Made by a program: the position numbers and the translations under genes. A stretch of DNA of 64,000 nt from Thermomonospora echinospora (GTDB lineage: Bacteria > Actinomycetota > Actinomycetes > Streptosporangiales > Streptosporangiaceae), in assembly GCF_900108175.1 (NCBI RefSeq), contig NZ_FNVO01000024.1, positions 36,334 through 100,333 on the forward strand. The letters are read 5' to 3'. Below are positions 56,974-64,000 of this stretch, one piece after another. The notes beneath the pieces were generated by a model. It saw only the letters and a list, made by a program, of their open reading frames with translations, was not told the origin of the DNA and ran no database searches. The first letter of the stretch is position 1. Each line of letters begins with the position of its first letter.

Positions 56974-57320
56974 CCTGAAGTACCTCCACGAGTTCAATGC
57001 TGCCCTACAGGATCCCACGCTGGAGTGGCCATGTGCTCCATCTCCACAGGGTTGGAGCCGGGCGGCCGGGGCGGGACCGGCCCGGAGAGGCCGCACGCCC
57101 GGCCCGGCCGACCGGCGGCGGCGCGTAGCGGCGCCCTTGAAGACGTAGAGAAAGTCCTCATCGGGCAGACCCCTATTCTGAATATCCGCAGGTGAGAAGC
57201 CTGTGAGGGCGGACTGTCCCGGCTGATGGTTGACGGGTGAGTCTCAGCTGATGCGTGACAGTGTGCGGGTTGACTTGTCCTGGTCGGCTGCCGTGCTCGC
57301 TGGTGGTAGAACGCTCGGTT
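56974..57320. other. gap between island and XRE regulator
   Basis: 347 bp without a supported gene. The block 57055-57140 repeats, in shorter form, the GC-rich element before the integrase pseudogene (GAGCCGGGCGGC, GGGACCGGC, CCGCACGCCCG). The right part should carry the XRE promoter, but I cannot place it with confidence. Confidence 0.3.
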
Positions 57321-58139
57321 ATGGGTGAGGACCGGCTTGCTGAGGTTGGGCGGGAGCTTCGGCGGTTGCGGATGGCTGCCGGGCTGTCCGGGATGGAGTT
57401 GGCTCGGCGGGCTGGGGTGCCTCAGCCGACGGTGTCCCGGGTGGAGACAGGTCGGCGGGTGGCTGATGTCGAGGTGGTGGTTCGGCTGCTCGGTGGGCTG
57501 GAGTTGGCACCGGCGGAGCTCGAGCGGCTGGCCTCGGTGGTGCGTGAGGCGTATGCGGGGTCGGTGCCTCGGCGGGTGGATGCGGGGGTGTCGTTCCGGC
57601 GGGGGTTGGCGGTGGAGCTGGAGCGGGCGGCCTCGGTGGTGCGGTCGTTTGAGGCGATGGTGGTCCCTGGGCTGTTGCGGACGGCCGGCTACGTCCAGGC
57701 CGCTAAACCGGTCTCGGCCGGGGACGGGGTGGAGCGGTCAGCGGTGCTCGGGGATGAGGGGCGCCGCTTCACGTTCGTGATCAGTGAGCACGTGTTGCGG
57801 ACGTGGCCGGGGTCGGGGGCGTGCATGCCGGGGCAGCTTGCTCATCTGGTGGCGGTGGCCGGGCGGCCGAATGTGCGGCTGGGGGTGGTGCCCGCGGGGG
57901 TGGGTGTGGACTCGGGGTGGTCGGGGGTGCCGCTGCATGGGTTCACGCTGTATGACGAGGCGGCGGTGACGGTGGAGACGTTCACGCGTGAGCTGACGCT
58001 GACCGGTGAGGCCGACGTGCGGGCGTATGTGGAGATCTTCAAGGGGTTCGCGCGGTCGGCGGTGTTCGGGGATGAGGCGCTCGGGCTGGTGGAACGGGCG
58101 GGCCGGGATCTTGGAAAGGCCCTAGGCTCTATTCACTGA
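57321..58139 (+). CDS. XRE-family regulator with DUF5753 domain
   Basis: 272 residues. Helix-turn-helix at residues ~8-60 (LRRLRMAAGLSGMELARRAGVPQPTVSRVETG), then the DUF5753 ligand-like domain (SFEAMVVPGLLRTAGYVQA; VISEHVLRTWPGS; NVRLGVVPAGVG). This is the actinomycete Scr1 type, usually paired with a small DUF397 protein; none is seen here. ATG 57321 chosen; the frame upstream lacks a start context. It likely controls the element. A CTATTCA/TGAATAG hairpin overlaps the stop (58129-58152). Confidence 0.88.
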   Translation: MGEDRLAEVGRELRRLRMAAGLSGMELARRAGVPQPTVSRVETGRRVADVEVVVRLLGGLELAPAELERLASVVREAYAGSVPRRVDAGVSFRRGLAVELERAASVVRSFEAMVVPGLLRTAGYVQAAKPVSAGDGVERSAVLGDEGRRFTFVISEHVLRTWPGSGACMPGQLAHLVAVAGRPNVRLGVVPAGVGVDSGWSGVPLHGFTLYDEAAVTVETFTRELTLTGEADVRAYVEIFKGFARSAVFGDEALGLVERAGRDLGKALGSIH

Positions 58140-58217
58140 ACGTATTGAATAGCCCCCTGGATCTGTCATACGCTGCATCGCCCTGGGGTGTGTAGCCCCC
58201 TAGACGCCTGGGTGGTG

Positions 58218-58616
58218 ATGCGTATGGCGCGCTGGTCCCGGTTGTTCGATGGCAAACCCGAGTCGGTCGGTCTGGCGAGGAAGTTCGCCCGGCTGGTGCT
58301 GGTGGATCACGTCCTGGCCGACACGGTCGAACTGGTCGTCAGTGAGCTGGCCACGAACGCCCTGGAGCACACGAGCAGTGGGGATCTGGACGGGCTGTTC
58401 GTGGTCCAACTGGAGGTCTTCCCCGATCGCGTCGAGGTGGCCGTGATCGACATGGGGGCGGACAGTCGACCGGTCCTCGTCGGGGACGACCCGGCGAACG
58501 TGACGGCGCTCAGCGGGCGTGGGCTGCACATCGTGCGGGCGCTGTCCAAGGAGTGGGGCTGTGAGCGGGTGCGGGTCGGGCTGCGGGTGTGGGCCGACAT
58601 CGCGTGTGAGGCGTGA
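58218..58616 (+). CDS. HATPase / anti-sigma-factor-like ATP-binding protein
   Basis: 132 residues, GHKL ATPase of the RsbW/SpoIIAB type: N-box ELVVSELATNALEHT, G1 VIDMGADSRPVLV and G2 LSGRGLHIVRALSKEWG. No sigma or antagonist is adjacent. Start ATG 58218, or 58224. Just upstream is a GCCCCCTAGAC motif (58195-58205) shared with the element's other promoters. The stop overlaps the next ATG. Confidence 0.82.
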   Translation: MRMARWSRLFDGKPESVGLARKFARLVLVDHVLADTVELVVSELATNALEHTSSGDLDGLFVVQLEVFPDRVEVAVIDMGADSRPVLVGDDPANVTALSGRGLHIVRALSKEWGCERVRVGLRVWADIACEA

Positions 58617-58879
58617 TGAGGTGGCCTCGTTCCTCCCGGTGCGGGACCCGGGACGGGTACATCGCTCACCTTCGTAAGGGTGAGCGGCCGTGTGATGACT
58701 GCCGTAGGGCGTACTGGCGGAACGGTCAGGGGCCTGATTGGGCGGTGCTCGCGAAGGCGTACGAGCGGGCGCTCGTACGGCTGTCATGGCGGCATCGTGA
58801 GGAGTTCAAGGCGCTGTATGCCGACGAGGTGGCCGACGCGATCACGGCCGGGGAGTCGGAACGGCGGGGCGGTTCGTGA
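58616..58879 (+). CDS. small Cys-rich element protein
   Basis: 87 residues. The N-terminal CGTRDGYIAHLRKGERPCDDCRR has three cysteines and a histidine in a zinc-finger-like spacing; the rest is helical (YERALVRLSWRHREEFKALYADEV). Such small proteins recur in AICEs and phages. ATG 58616 overlaps the HATPase stop (TGATG). Function unknown. Confidence 0.6.
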   Translation: MRWPRSSRCGTRDGYIAHLRKGERPCDDCRRAYWRNGQGPDWAVLAKAYERALVRLSWRHREEFKALYADEVADAITAGESERRGGS

Positions 58880-58958
58880 GCGGTCCGCCGATCCCGCGTC
58901 GTCGGCGACGGCTGCGGGCGGTGAGCGCCTCGACAGGGGCCGAGTTTTCCCGCGTGAT

Positions 58959-58974
58959 GTCTAGAGTCCTAGAC
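58959..58974. promoter_or_regulatory. GTCTAG-AGTC-CTAGAC operator
   Basis: Perfect 6-bp arms with a 4-nt spacer, 27 bp upstream of the HTH gene, with a TAGACT -10-like box overlapping it. Belongs to the CTAGAC motif family found at 58195 and 60689-60780. Confidence 0.55.
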
Positions 58975-59001
58975 TCGCTGCGAGAAGCGGGAGAGGGTGC
59001 C

Positions 59002-59844
59002 ATGCCGGGCGAGTTCGAGCGCATCGCGCAGATAGAGGACCCGTACGAACTGCTGCGCGCGGCGACCGAACGTCTGGCTGAGGCACAGCAGGAGGTTACG
59101 GAGCTGGCGCGGTTGCGGCGGCGGCTGATTCAAGAGCTGCACGCGCAAGGGCTGTCGTATGCGCAGATCGCCTCGGCGGCCGGGCTCAGCCGCGGGCGTA
59201 TCCACCAGATCCGGCACACAGGGCCGGCGCCTGAGGGGGCGTTCCTCGGCTCGGGTGAGGTCACGGTGGTCACGCCGCTGCGGCCCGACCCGGCCAGTGA
59301 CCGGACGTATGTGGCGCTGGATGACCTGACCACGGGCAAGCGGCTGGAAGAGCTGGCGCGCACGTTCGATCTGTCGGTCAGCTATGACCATGTTTCGCTG
59401 TCGGGTGAGATCGACCTGAACCGGGCTGGGCTGCTGGTCATCTGCGGGCCTCGGATGTCTCCGGCGATGCATGAGGCGTACGGGAAGGACCCCGTGCTGG
59501 AGTGGGAGCGGGATGAGGTCGGGTGGCTGCTGCGCGACACCCGGGCAGGTCAGGAGTTCCGCAGCGGACAGGAGGAGGACCCGGTGCGGCCGTATGACGT
59601 CGGGTACCTGGGGCGGCTCCCCCGGCCGGATGGGAAGGGCTCGTTCCTGGCGATCGCGGGCATCCATCCTGAGGGGTCACTTGGGGTGGTGCATCTGCTG
59701 ACCACTGACATCGGTTCCCTGTGGGGGCAGGTCGGCGGTGATCGGTTCTCCGTGGTGGTGGGTACGGAGTACGACCCGAACACCCATGAGCCGGTACGGA
59801 CTGAACTGCTGACGCCCCTCTACCGGCACGACGAGGCGGCCTAA
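59002..59844 (+). CDS. helix-turn-helix protein with sensor-like C-terminus
   Basis: 280 residues. An N-terminal helix (RIAQIEDPYELLRAATERLAEAQQEVTEL) leads to a HTH (LSYAQIASAAGLSRGRIHQIRH) near 60-82. The C-terminal half (VALDDLTTGKRLEELARTFDLSVSYDHVSLSGE; GIHPEGSLGVVHLLTTDIGSLW) resembles a small sensor domain. ATG 59002 has GGGAGAGGG upstream. A GTG at 58876, overlapping the previous stop (GTGA), would extend the protein by 42 residues. Likely an element regulator, encoded just before a PP2C-like protein. Confidence 0.68.
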   Translation: MPGEFERIAQIEDPYELLRAATERLAEAQQEVTELARLRRRLIQELHAQGLSYAQIASAAGLSRGRIHQIRHTGPAPEGAFLGSGEVTVVTPLRPDPASDRTYVALDDLTTGKRLEELARTFDLSVSYDHVSLSGEIDLNRAGLLVICGPRMSPAMHEAYGKDPVLEWERDEVGWLLRDTRAGQEFRSGQEEDPVRPYDVGYLGRLPRPDGKGSFLAIAGIHPEGSLGVVHLLTTDIGSLWGQVGGDRFSVVVGTEYDPNTHEPVRTELLTPLYRHDEAA

Positions 59845-59853
59845 GGAGACAGG

Positions 59854-60678
59854 ATGCGGGTGCTGATCGCCAGCGAAGCGGCCCGTCCAGGACGGGACAA
59901 CGAAGACTTCGCGGCGGCGGCACCCGGCCTCGGAGTCCTCATCGACGGGGCCGGCGCCCCGGCCGGGCTGGAGTCGGGGTGCTCGCACTCGGTGTCCTGG
60001 TACGCCCGGACCCTCGGCGGGCTGCTGCTGGCCGAAGCCATCGAGACCAAGCTGAGCCTTGCGGATGCCCTGGCCGCGAGCATCGAGCGGGTCAACGCGC
60101 TGCACTCGGGGACGTGCGATCTCCGCCATCCCGGCTCACCCTCGGCGACCGTGGTGGCCGCTCGGGTGGTGGGTGACCGGCTCGAACATCTAGTGCTGTC
60201 GGACTCGGTCCTCGTCCTGGACCGGACGGGCGCTGATCCGGTGGTGATCAGTGATGACCGGCTGGCCGAGGTGAACCGCAAGCTCGATGACCCGGACGAG
60301 CGGCCTCTCCTGGGGACCTCCGAGCATGCGGCGGGGCTGCTCAGCCGAGTGCAGAAGCATGCCGCGTACCGCAACCGACCTGGCGGGTTCTGGGTCGCCG
60401 GCACCAAACCCGAAGCGGCCGAGCAAGCGCTGACCGGCTCGACCCCGCTGGATGAGTTGCAGGCCGTCGCACTGCTCAGCGACGGGGCAAGCCGACTGGC
60501 CGACCGCTTCGGCCTGATGACCTGGCCCGACCTGCTGGCCGTCCTCGACAAGAGCGGACCGGCCGAACTCATCGCCCGGACCCGCGAAGCCGAAGCCAGC
60601 GACCCAGACGGGGCACGCTGGCCGCGCGGCAAAGCCTCCGACGACGCCACCGCCGTCTACTGGGCACTGACCGACTGA
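59854..60678 (+). CDS. PP2C-like phosphatase encoded in the element
   Basis: 274 residues. Weak but ordered PP2C motifs: RPGRDNEDF, LGVLIDGAGAP, VVAARVVGDRLEHLVLSDSVLV, LLSDGASRLADRFG and KASDDATAVYW. The metal-binding Asp residues appear kept. ATG 59854 follows AAGGAG and lies 9 bp after the HTH gene. It may reset phosphorylated host or element proteins. Confidence 0.72.
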   Translation: MRVLIASEAARPGRDNEDFAAAAPGLGVLIDGAGAPAGLESGCSHSVSWYARTLGGLLLAEAIETKLSLADALAASIERVNALHSGTCDLRHPGSPSATVVAARVVGDRLEHLVLSDSVLVLDRTGADPVVISDDRLAEVNRKLDDPDERPLLGTSEHAAGLLSRVQKHAAYRNRPGGFWVAGTKPEAAEQALTGSTPLDELQAVALLSDGASRLADRFGLMTWPDLLAVLDKSGPAELIARTREAEASDPDGARWPRGKASDDATAVYWALTD

Positions 60679-60688
60679 GATTTTGTAG

Positions 60689-60780
60689 ACCCCCCTAGAC
60701 AGTTCGCCACCTCGTCGCTTACCTTGATTGAGTACCCCCCTAGACAGTCTCGGCATGGGGTCGAGAGCACTGTCTAGGGG
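60689..60780. promoter_or_regulatory. CCCCTAGACAGT repeats (two direct, one inverted)
   Basis: ACCCCCCTAGACAGT at 60689-60703 and 60734-60748 (45 bp apart), and its inverse ACTGTCTAGGGG at 60769-60780. The last two form a 12-bp hairpin whose loop holds CTCG...CGAG. Iteron-like control sites or a replication origin before the SCO3933-like and tra genes. Confidence 0.6.
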
Positions 60781-60800
60781 CCTCGACAAGCGGAGTGCTC

Positions 60801-61184
60801 ATGCGAAACATCCCGGTGGACGTCTCGGCGCTTACGTTCGTGTGCGTGTCGCCGCCGCGTCCCAAGCTGGTCGACCAGAACACCGGTGAGGTCCGGGTGG
60901 ACCGCAACGGGCAGACGGTCTACACGGTGGGTCTGTCGGCGGCCGACGAGGCGGGGAACGTCGACCTGGTCAAGGTGGCCGTGGCCGGTGACCCGGCGGT
61001 GTCGATCGGCCAGGTGGTCACCCCGGTGGGGCTGGTCGCCTTCCCGTGGGAGCAGCAGCTCGGCGGCCGAATGCGGTGGGGTATCGCCTACCGCGCCGAG
61101 CAGATCATCCCGGCCGTCCAGGCCGCCCCGGCCTCGGTCGGGTCGGTGGGCTCGGCGGTGCCGGTGTCGGCGGACGTGGCCTGA
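60801..61184 (+). CDS. SCO3933-family regulatory protein
   Basis: 127 residues. MRNIPVDVSALTFVCVSPP, VDQNTGEVRVDRNGQTVYTVGL and VTPVGLVAFPWEQ match the small protein encoded just before the conjugative translocase in many AICEs. The role is presumed regulatory. ATG 60801 follows GGAG. It lies 15 bp before tra. Confidence 0.82.
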   Translation: MRNIPVDVSALTFVCVSPPRPKLVDQNTGEVRVDRNGQTVYTVGLSAADEAGNVDLVKVAVAGDPAVSIGQVVTPVGLVAFPWEQQLGGRMRWGIAYRAEQIIPAVQAAPASVGSVGSAVPVSADVA

Positions 61185-61198
61185 ACGGCGGTCCGGCG

Positions 61199-62542
61199 AT
61201 GAACGATCACGTCCTGATGCTCGCAGTCTCGGCCGCCGTCATGGTGGCCGGGCTGTGGGCCTGGCGCCGCTGGCACCCGGCGTCGTTCTGGTACGGCGTC
61301 GGCTACCCCTCCCGCACGGTCTTGGTGTATCTGACCTGGGCGCACGTGGCCTCTGGCTGCGGGCTGTCCCGCAGGCGGCGGCGCTGGCGCCTGACCCTGG
61401 ACGCCGTCCCGGTGGCAGGGCCGGCGGCCCGGTCGGTCACGGTGGCCACCTACAGGCGGCGGATGCGGCGGGTGGACGTCGAGCGGGCGCCCCGCCTGGG
61501 CTGGCTGCGCCCCACCCGGCTCGGCTGGCGGGTGCGGGTCCGGCTGCACGACGGCCAGGTTCCCGCCGACTACGAACGCGCGGCCGAAGGCATCGCGCAC
61601 GCCTGGCGCGTCCACTCCGTCCGCGTGGTCGACGTCCGCCCCGGCAAGGTCACCTTGTGGGCGACCATGCGCGACCCCCTCACCGAGGTCACAACGGTCC
61701 CGGAGACCGGTGAACTGCTGACCGTGCGGCCCGGGAAGCTGGAGAACGGCGCGGACTGGGTGATCGACTTGCGCACCGTGCCGCACTGGCTCAACGCCGG
61801 AGCCACCCAATCGGGAAAGTCCAACCTGGCCAACGCCATCCTCAAGGGCCTGGCGCCTCAGCCGGTCGCCCTGGTCGGCTTCGACCTCAAGGGCGGGGTG
61901 GAGTTCACCCCGTACGCGCCCCGCCTGTCGGCGCTGGCCACCACACGCGCCGAATGCGTGGGCCTGCTCGGTGACCTGGTCGCCGAGGTCGAGACCCGCA
62001 TGGCCACCTGCCGGGCGCACGGGGCGCGAAACGTGTGGAACCTGCCCGACCACCTGCGGCCCGTGCCCATCGTGGTCCTGGTGGACGAGGTGGCCGAACT
62101 GTTCCTCATGGCCGACAAAAGCGAAAAAGACCAGGTGGCCAAGACCGGTACCGCGCTGCTGCGGGTGGCCCAGCTCGGCCGCGCGTTCGCCGTCCACCTG
62201 ATCGTGTGCGGGCAGCGCATCGGCTCCGACCTCGGCCCTGGCGTCACCGCCCTGCGCTCCCAACTGTCCGGCCGCGTCTGCCATCGGGTCAACGACCCCG
62301 AAACCGCCACCATGACCCTGGGCGACCTCGACCCCGCCGCCCTCGACGCAGCCCGCGCGATCCCGGCCGAGACCCCGGGGGTGTGCGTGGTGGCCGGCCA
62401 AGACGGCACCTGGCACCGCGCCCGCTCCGTCTACGTCCCCGAACACGAGGCCGAACAGGCCGCCCGCACCTTCGCGCACCTGGCCCCGGACTGGGCCGAC
62501 CTGATCGGCGGACCGCCCACGATCCGCCCGGCCGCCGCCTAA
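61199..62542 (+). CDS. FtsK/SpoIIIE-type conjugative DNA translocase (Tra)
   Basis: 447 residues. An N-terminal hydrophobic region (~10-50) anchors the protein. The ATPase core has Walker A GATQSGKSNL near residues 200-209, Walker B IVVLVDEVAEL near 288-298 and late QRIGSDLGPGVTALRSQLSGRV and RVNDPETATMTLGD. It is the double-stranded DNA pump of pSAM2-type intermycelial transfer (TraSA-like), active at the hyphal membrane. The ATG at 61199 follows a weak GGCGG. It defines this element as an AICE. Confidence 0.9.
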   Translation: MNDHVLMLAVSAAVMVAGLWAWRRWHPASFWYGVGYPSRTVLVYLTWAHVASGCGLSRRRRRWRLTLDAVPVAGPAARSVTVATYRRRMRRVDVERAPRLGWLRPTRLGWRVRVRLHDGQVPADYERAAEGIAHAWRVHSVRVVDVRPGKVTLWATMRDPLTEVTTVPETGELLTVRPGKLENGADWVIDLRTVPHWLNAGATQSGKSNLANAILKGLAPQPVALVGFDLKGGVEFTPYAPRLSALATTRAECVGLLGDLVAEVETRMATCRAHGARNVWNLPDHLRPVPIVVLVDEVAELFLMADKSEKDQVAKTGTALLRVAQLGRAFAVHLIVCGQRIGSDLGPGVTALRSQLSGRVCHRVNDPETATMTLGDLDPAALDAARAIPAETPGVCVVAGQDGTWHRARSVYVPEHEAEQAARTFAHLAPDWADLIGGPPTIRPAAA

Positions 62543-62615
62543 CGGCACTGCCCTCCCCCCTCTCCCTTCTTCCGGCTGGCGTGAGCCCTGATCGCGCTAT
62601 GTCCCTCCCCGACCC

Positions 62616-62960
62616 ATGTCCGAAACCGACCCGATGGAGTTGCCCGTGACCGCCCGCGTGATCGTCCTGCGGCCCCGTCGCCTGACCCGTCCTCCGGTCC
62701 GTCCTCGTCCCGTCCCGGCGCGTCCGCGCCCCGTCCCGGTCCGTCCGCTGCCGTCCCGCCGCCCCGGCTCGTCCGTCCTGGTGGGGCCGGTGGTGGAGTG
62801 GGACGGCGTCCGCGGCCTGCACACCGCCACCTGCGGCCGGTGCGCCGAGACCATGACCGCCGTCTCGGCCGGTCGCGCCTACGGCTGGGCCGAGGACCAC
62901 GAGTGCGATGCGGAGTTGGCCGCGCTGCTGGCCGACCTGACCGGCGGGACGGCGGCATGA
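62616..62960 (+). CDS. small Arg/Pro-rich AICE protein
   Basis: 114 residues. The first half is a Pro-Arg repeat (RPRPVPARPRPVPVRP type) and the second half has a knuckle, ATCGRCAETMTA, with two Cys and a later His/Cys (EDHECD). Function unknown. ATG 62616, or 62634. The stop overlaps the next ATG (ATGA). Confidence 0.5.
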   Translation: MSETDPMELPVTARVIVLRPRRLTRPPVRPRPVPARPRPVPVRPLPSRRPGSSVLVGPVVEWDGVRGLHTATCGRCAETMTAVSAGRAYGWAEDHECDAELAALLADLTGGTAA

Positions 62961-63796
62961 CCCGCCGCGTACTCCCGGTCGTGGCCGACTCCGGGCCGGT
63001 GATGATCTTGGCCGCCATCGCGGCGGCCGGGTCGTTCACCCACATCCGCGACACGGCTCGTGAGCACGGCCAGCACGGGTGGATGGCCTGGGCGGTGGCG
63101 GTCTGCATCGACCTGACCTGCGTGATGGCCGCTCGGGAACGGCAGCGCGACAAGCGCACCGCACGGGCTACCCGGCCGCTGTCGTGGCCAACGCTGGTCC
63201 TGGTCGGCGGCATCCTGCTGTCGCTGGCCGCCAACCTGGCCCAGGCCGAGCCGACCGTGTGGGGCTGGGTCACCGCCGGCACCCCGGCCGCCGCCTTCCT
63301 GGTCGCTGTCTCCATGCTCGAACGCCGCGCCGCCCACCGTCCCGCCGCGCGCCCTGCCGCTCGCTCTAACGCGTCGGCCCCTGATGGGCTGGCCGTCCCG
63401 CCGTCCTTCGGCTGTCCCGCCGATTCGTCGCCGTCCTCGTCGCCGTCCTCGTCGCCGGTCTCGGCGGTCCGGGACCGTGTCCGTCCCGAACTGGCCGCCC
63501 CCGGCCCTGCCCTGGTCGAGGACGGGCAGACCGAGGTCCCGCTCCCCGCTGCCGACCCGGCGGCCTCGTCCCGGCCGGACGACTCCGGCCGTCCCGCCCC
63601 GGCCCGCCCGGCCTCCGCGACGGGTCCGGCGGGTCTGGCGGGGCCGCTGGTGGAGTTCGCCCGGCGAGTGGCCGACGAACACCACACCCGACACGGCCGC
63701 CCCATCACCCGCGACGCCCTCCGCGCCCGGCTGGGCGTCTCCAACCAGCTCGCCTCCGAACTACTCCGCCAGATCCGCGACCAGTCCGCCGCCTGA
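62957..63796 (+). CDS. DUF2637 membrane protein (SpdA-like)
   Basis: 279 residues. Four predicted TM helices in the first 130 residues (VMILAAIAAAGSFTHIRD; AWAVAVCIDLTCVMAARER; TLVLVGGILLSLAANLAQAE; GTPAAAFLVAVSML), the DUF2637 signature of AICE spread proteins. A Ser/Pro-rich linker leads to a C-terminal HTH-like segment (PITRDALRARLGVSNQLASELLRQI). It probably aids intramycelial spread or regulation. ATG 62957 overlaps the previous stop. Confidence 0.85.
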   Translation: MTRRVLPVVADSGPVMILAAIAAAGSFTHIRDTAREHGQHGWMAWAVAVCIDLTCVMAARERQRDKRTARATRPLSWPTLVLVGGILLSLAANLAQAEPTVWGWVTAGTPAAAFLVAVSMLERRAAHRPAARPAARSNASAPDGLAVPPSFGCPADSSPSSSPSSSPVSAVRDRVRPELAAPGPALVEDGQTEVPLPAADPAASSRPDDSGRPAPARPASATGPAGLAGPLVEFARRVADEHHTRHGRPITRDALRARLGVSNQLASELLRQIRDQSAA

Positions 63797-63818
63797 CCCC
63801 TACCTGGGAGGTATCTAC

Positions 63819-64000
63819 ATGACCGCCAACCCGATCGTTCCCGGTGACCTGTTCGCCCGCCACCAGACCATCACCGGCCTGCGCGCCCTGGCCGACTTCC
63901 TGGAAGCCAACCCCGCCGTCCCCGTGGACGAGTACGGCGAGGACTACAGCGTCTACACCCGCGGCCACTGCGACACCGGTCAGCGGACCGAGGTCGACCG
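63819..64000 (+). CDS. AICE hypothetical protein, 3' end beyond window
   Basis: Starts MTANPIVPGDLFARHQTITGL and runs open to the edge (61 codons visible). ATG 63819 has GGGAGG 8 nt upstream. Cotranscribed with the DUF2637 gene. The family is not identifiable from the fragment; it could lead into replication or transfer genes further right. Confidence 0.65.
   Translation, partial: MTANPIVPGDLFARHQTITGLRALADFLEANPAVPVDEYGEDYSVYTRGHCDTGQRTEVD

Overview
The window is about 72% G+C, with many GTG starts and several promoters that appear to give leaderless mRNAs (a TAnnnT box 6-8 nt before the start codon). The gene content (PknG/GlnX/GlnH, NrtR, DUF3151 next to purA, DUF2637 and SCO3933-family plasmid genes, an Rpn-type nuclease) points to a filamentous actinobacterium. 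An Actinomadura-like member of the Streptosporangiales is my best guess, but this is inference because no rRNA marker is present.

Layout. 1-9.4 kb: the 3'-truncated end of an acyl-CoA synthetase operon with a short-chain dehydrogenase, a PhoD-like phosphatase, a NYN-domain protein, a TPR protein, pyrE, a small membrane protein and a DedA protein. 9.7-18.4 kb: fructose-bisphosphate aldolase, an HxlR regulator, a GNAT enzyme, DUF3151, purA, a glycerophosphodiesterase, a secreted phytase/esterase-like protein and an Rpn-like nuclease. 18.5-26.1 kb: corA, then purD, purB, a MOSC protein, purC and murA. Together with purA this is a partial purine biosynthesis cluster. 26.2-34.7 kb: a regulator, a 137-bp tandem repeat, a membrane pseudokinase, an EamA exporter, hisC, an NrtR-like regulator, a lipoprotein and an acyltransferase.

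34.9-46.3 kb holds the most coherent system. It is a minus-strand operon running protease, coiled-coil protein, PknG kinase, PP2C phosphatase, vWA protein, FHA protein, GlnX, GlnH. It combines the known GlnH-GlnX-PknG amino-acid sensing axis with a phosphatase, a phosphopeptide reader and a vWA scaffold. The kinase, the phosphatase and the FHA protein each carry cysteine-rich zinc-ribbon-like modules. 46.7-51.8 kb is ordinary metabolism: LysE, an acyl-CoA dehydrogenase, a carboxymuconolactone decarboxylase behind an ECF41-type promoter, a lipoprotein and an aldo/keto reductase.

From about 50.6 kb to the right edge the DNA is mobile. Two copies of the 3' half of tRNA-Arg(ACG), each with its terminator, flank a 2.4-kb degenerate element that contains a twice-frameshifted tyrosine integrase and a RibD-C/DHFR-like gene. 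An older integrase fragment lies just to the left. To the right, a lower-GC two-gene island encodes a two-TM protein and a putative nuclease-TPR fusion. It is followed by the left part of an actinomycete integrative and conjugative element (AICE): XRE regulator, HATPase, HTH protein, PP2C-like protein, SCO3933-like protein, FtsK-type Tra and DUF2637 protein. That element continues past the window, and the intact tRNA-Arg gene is predicted to lie beyond it.
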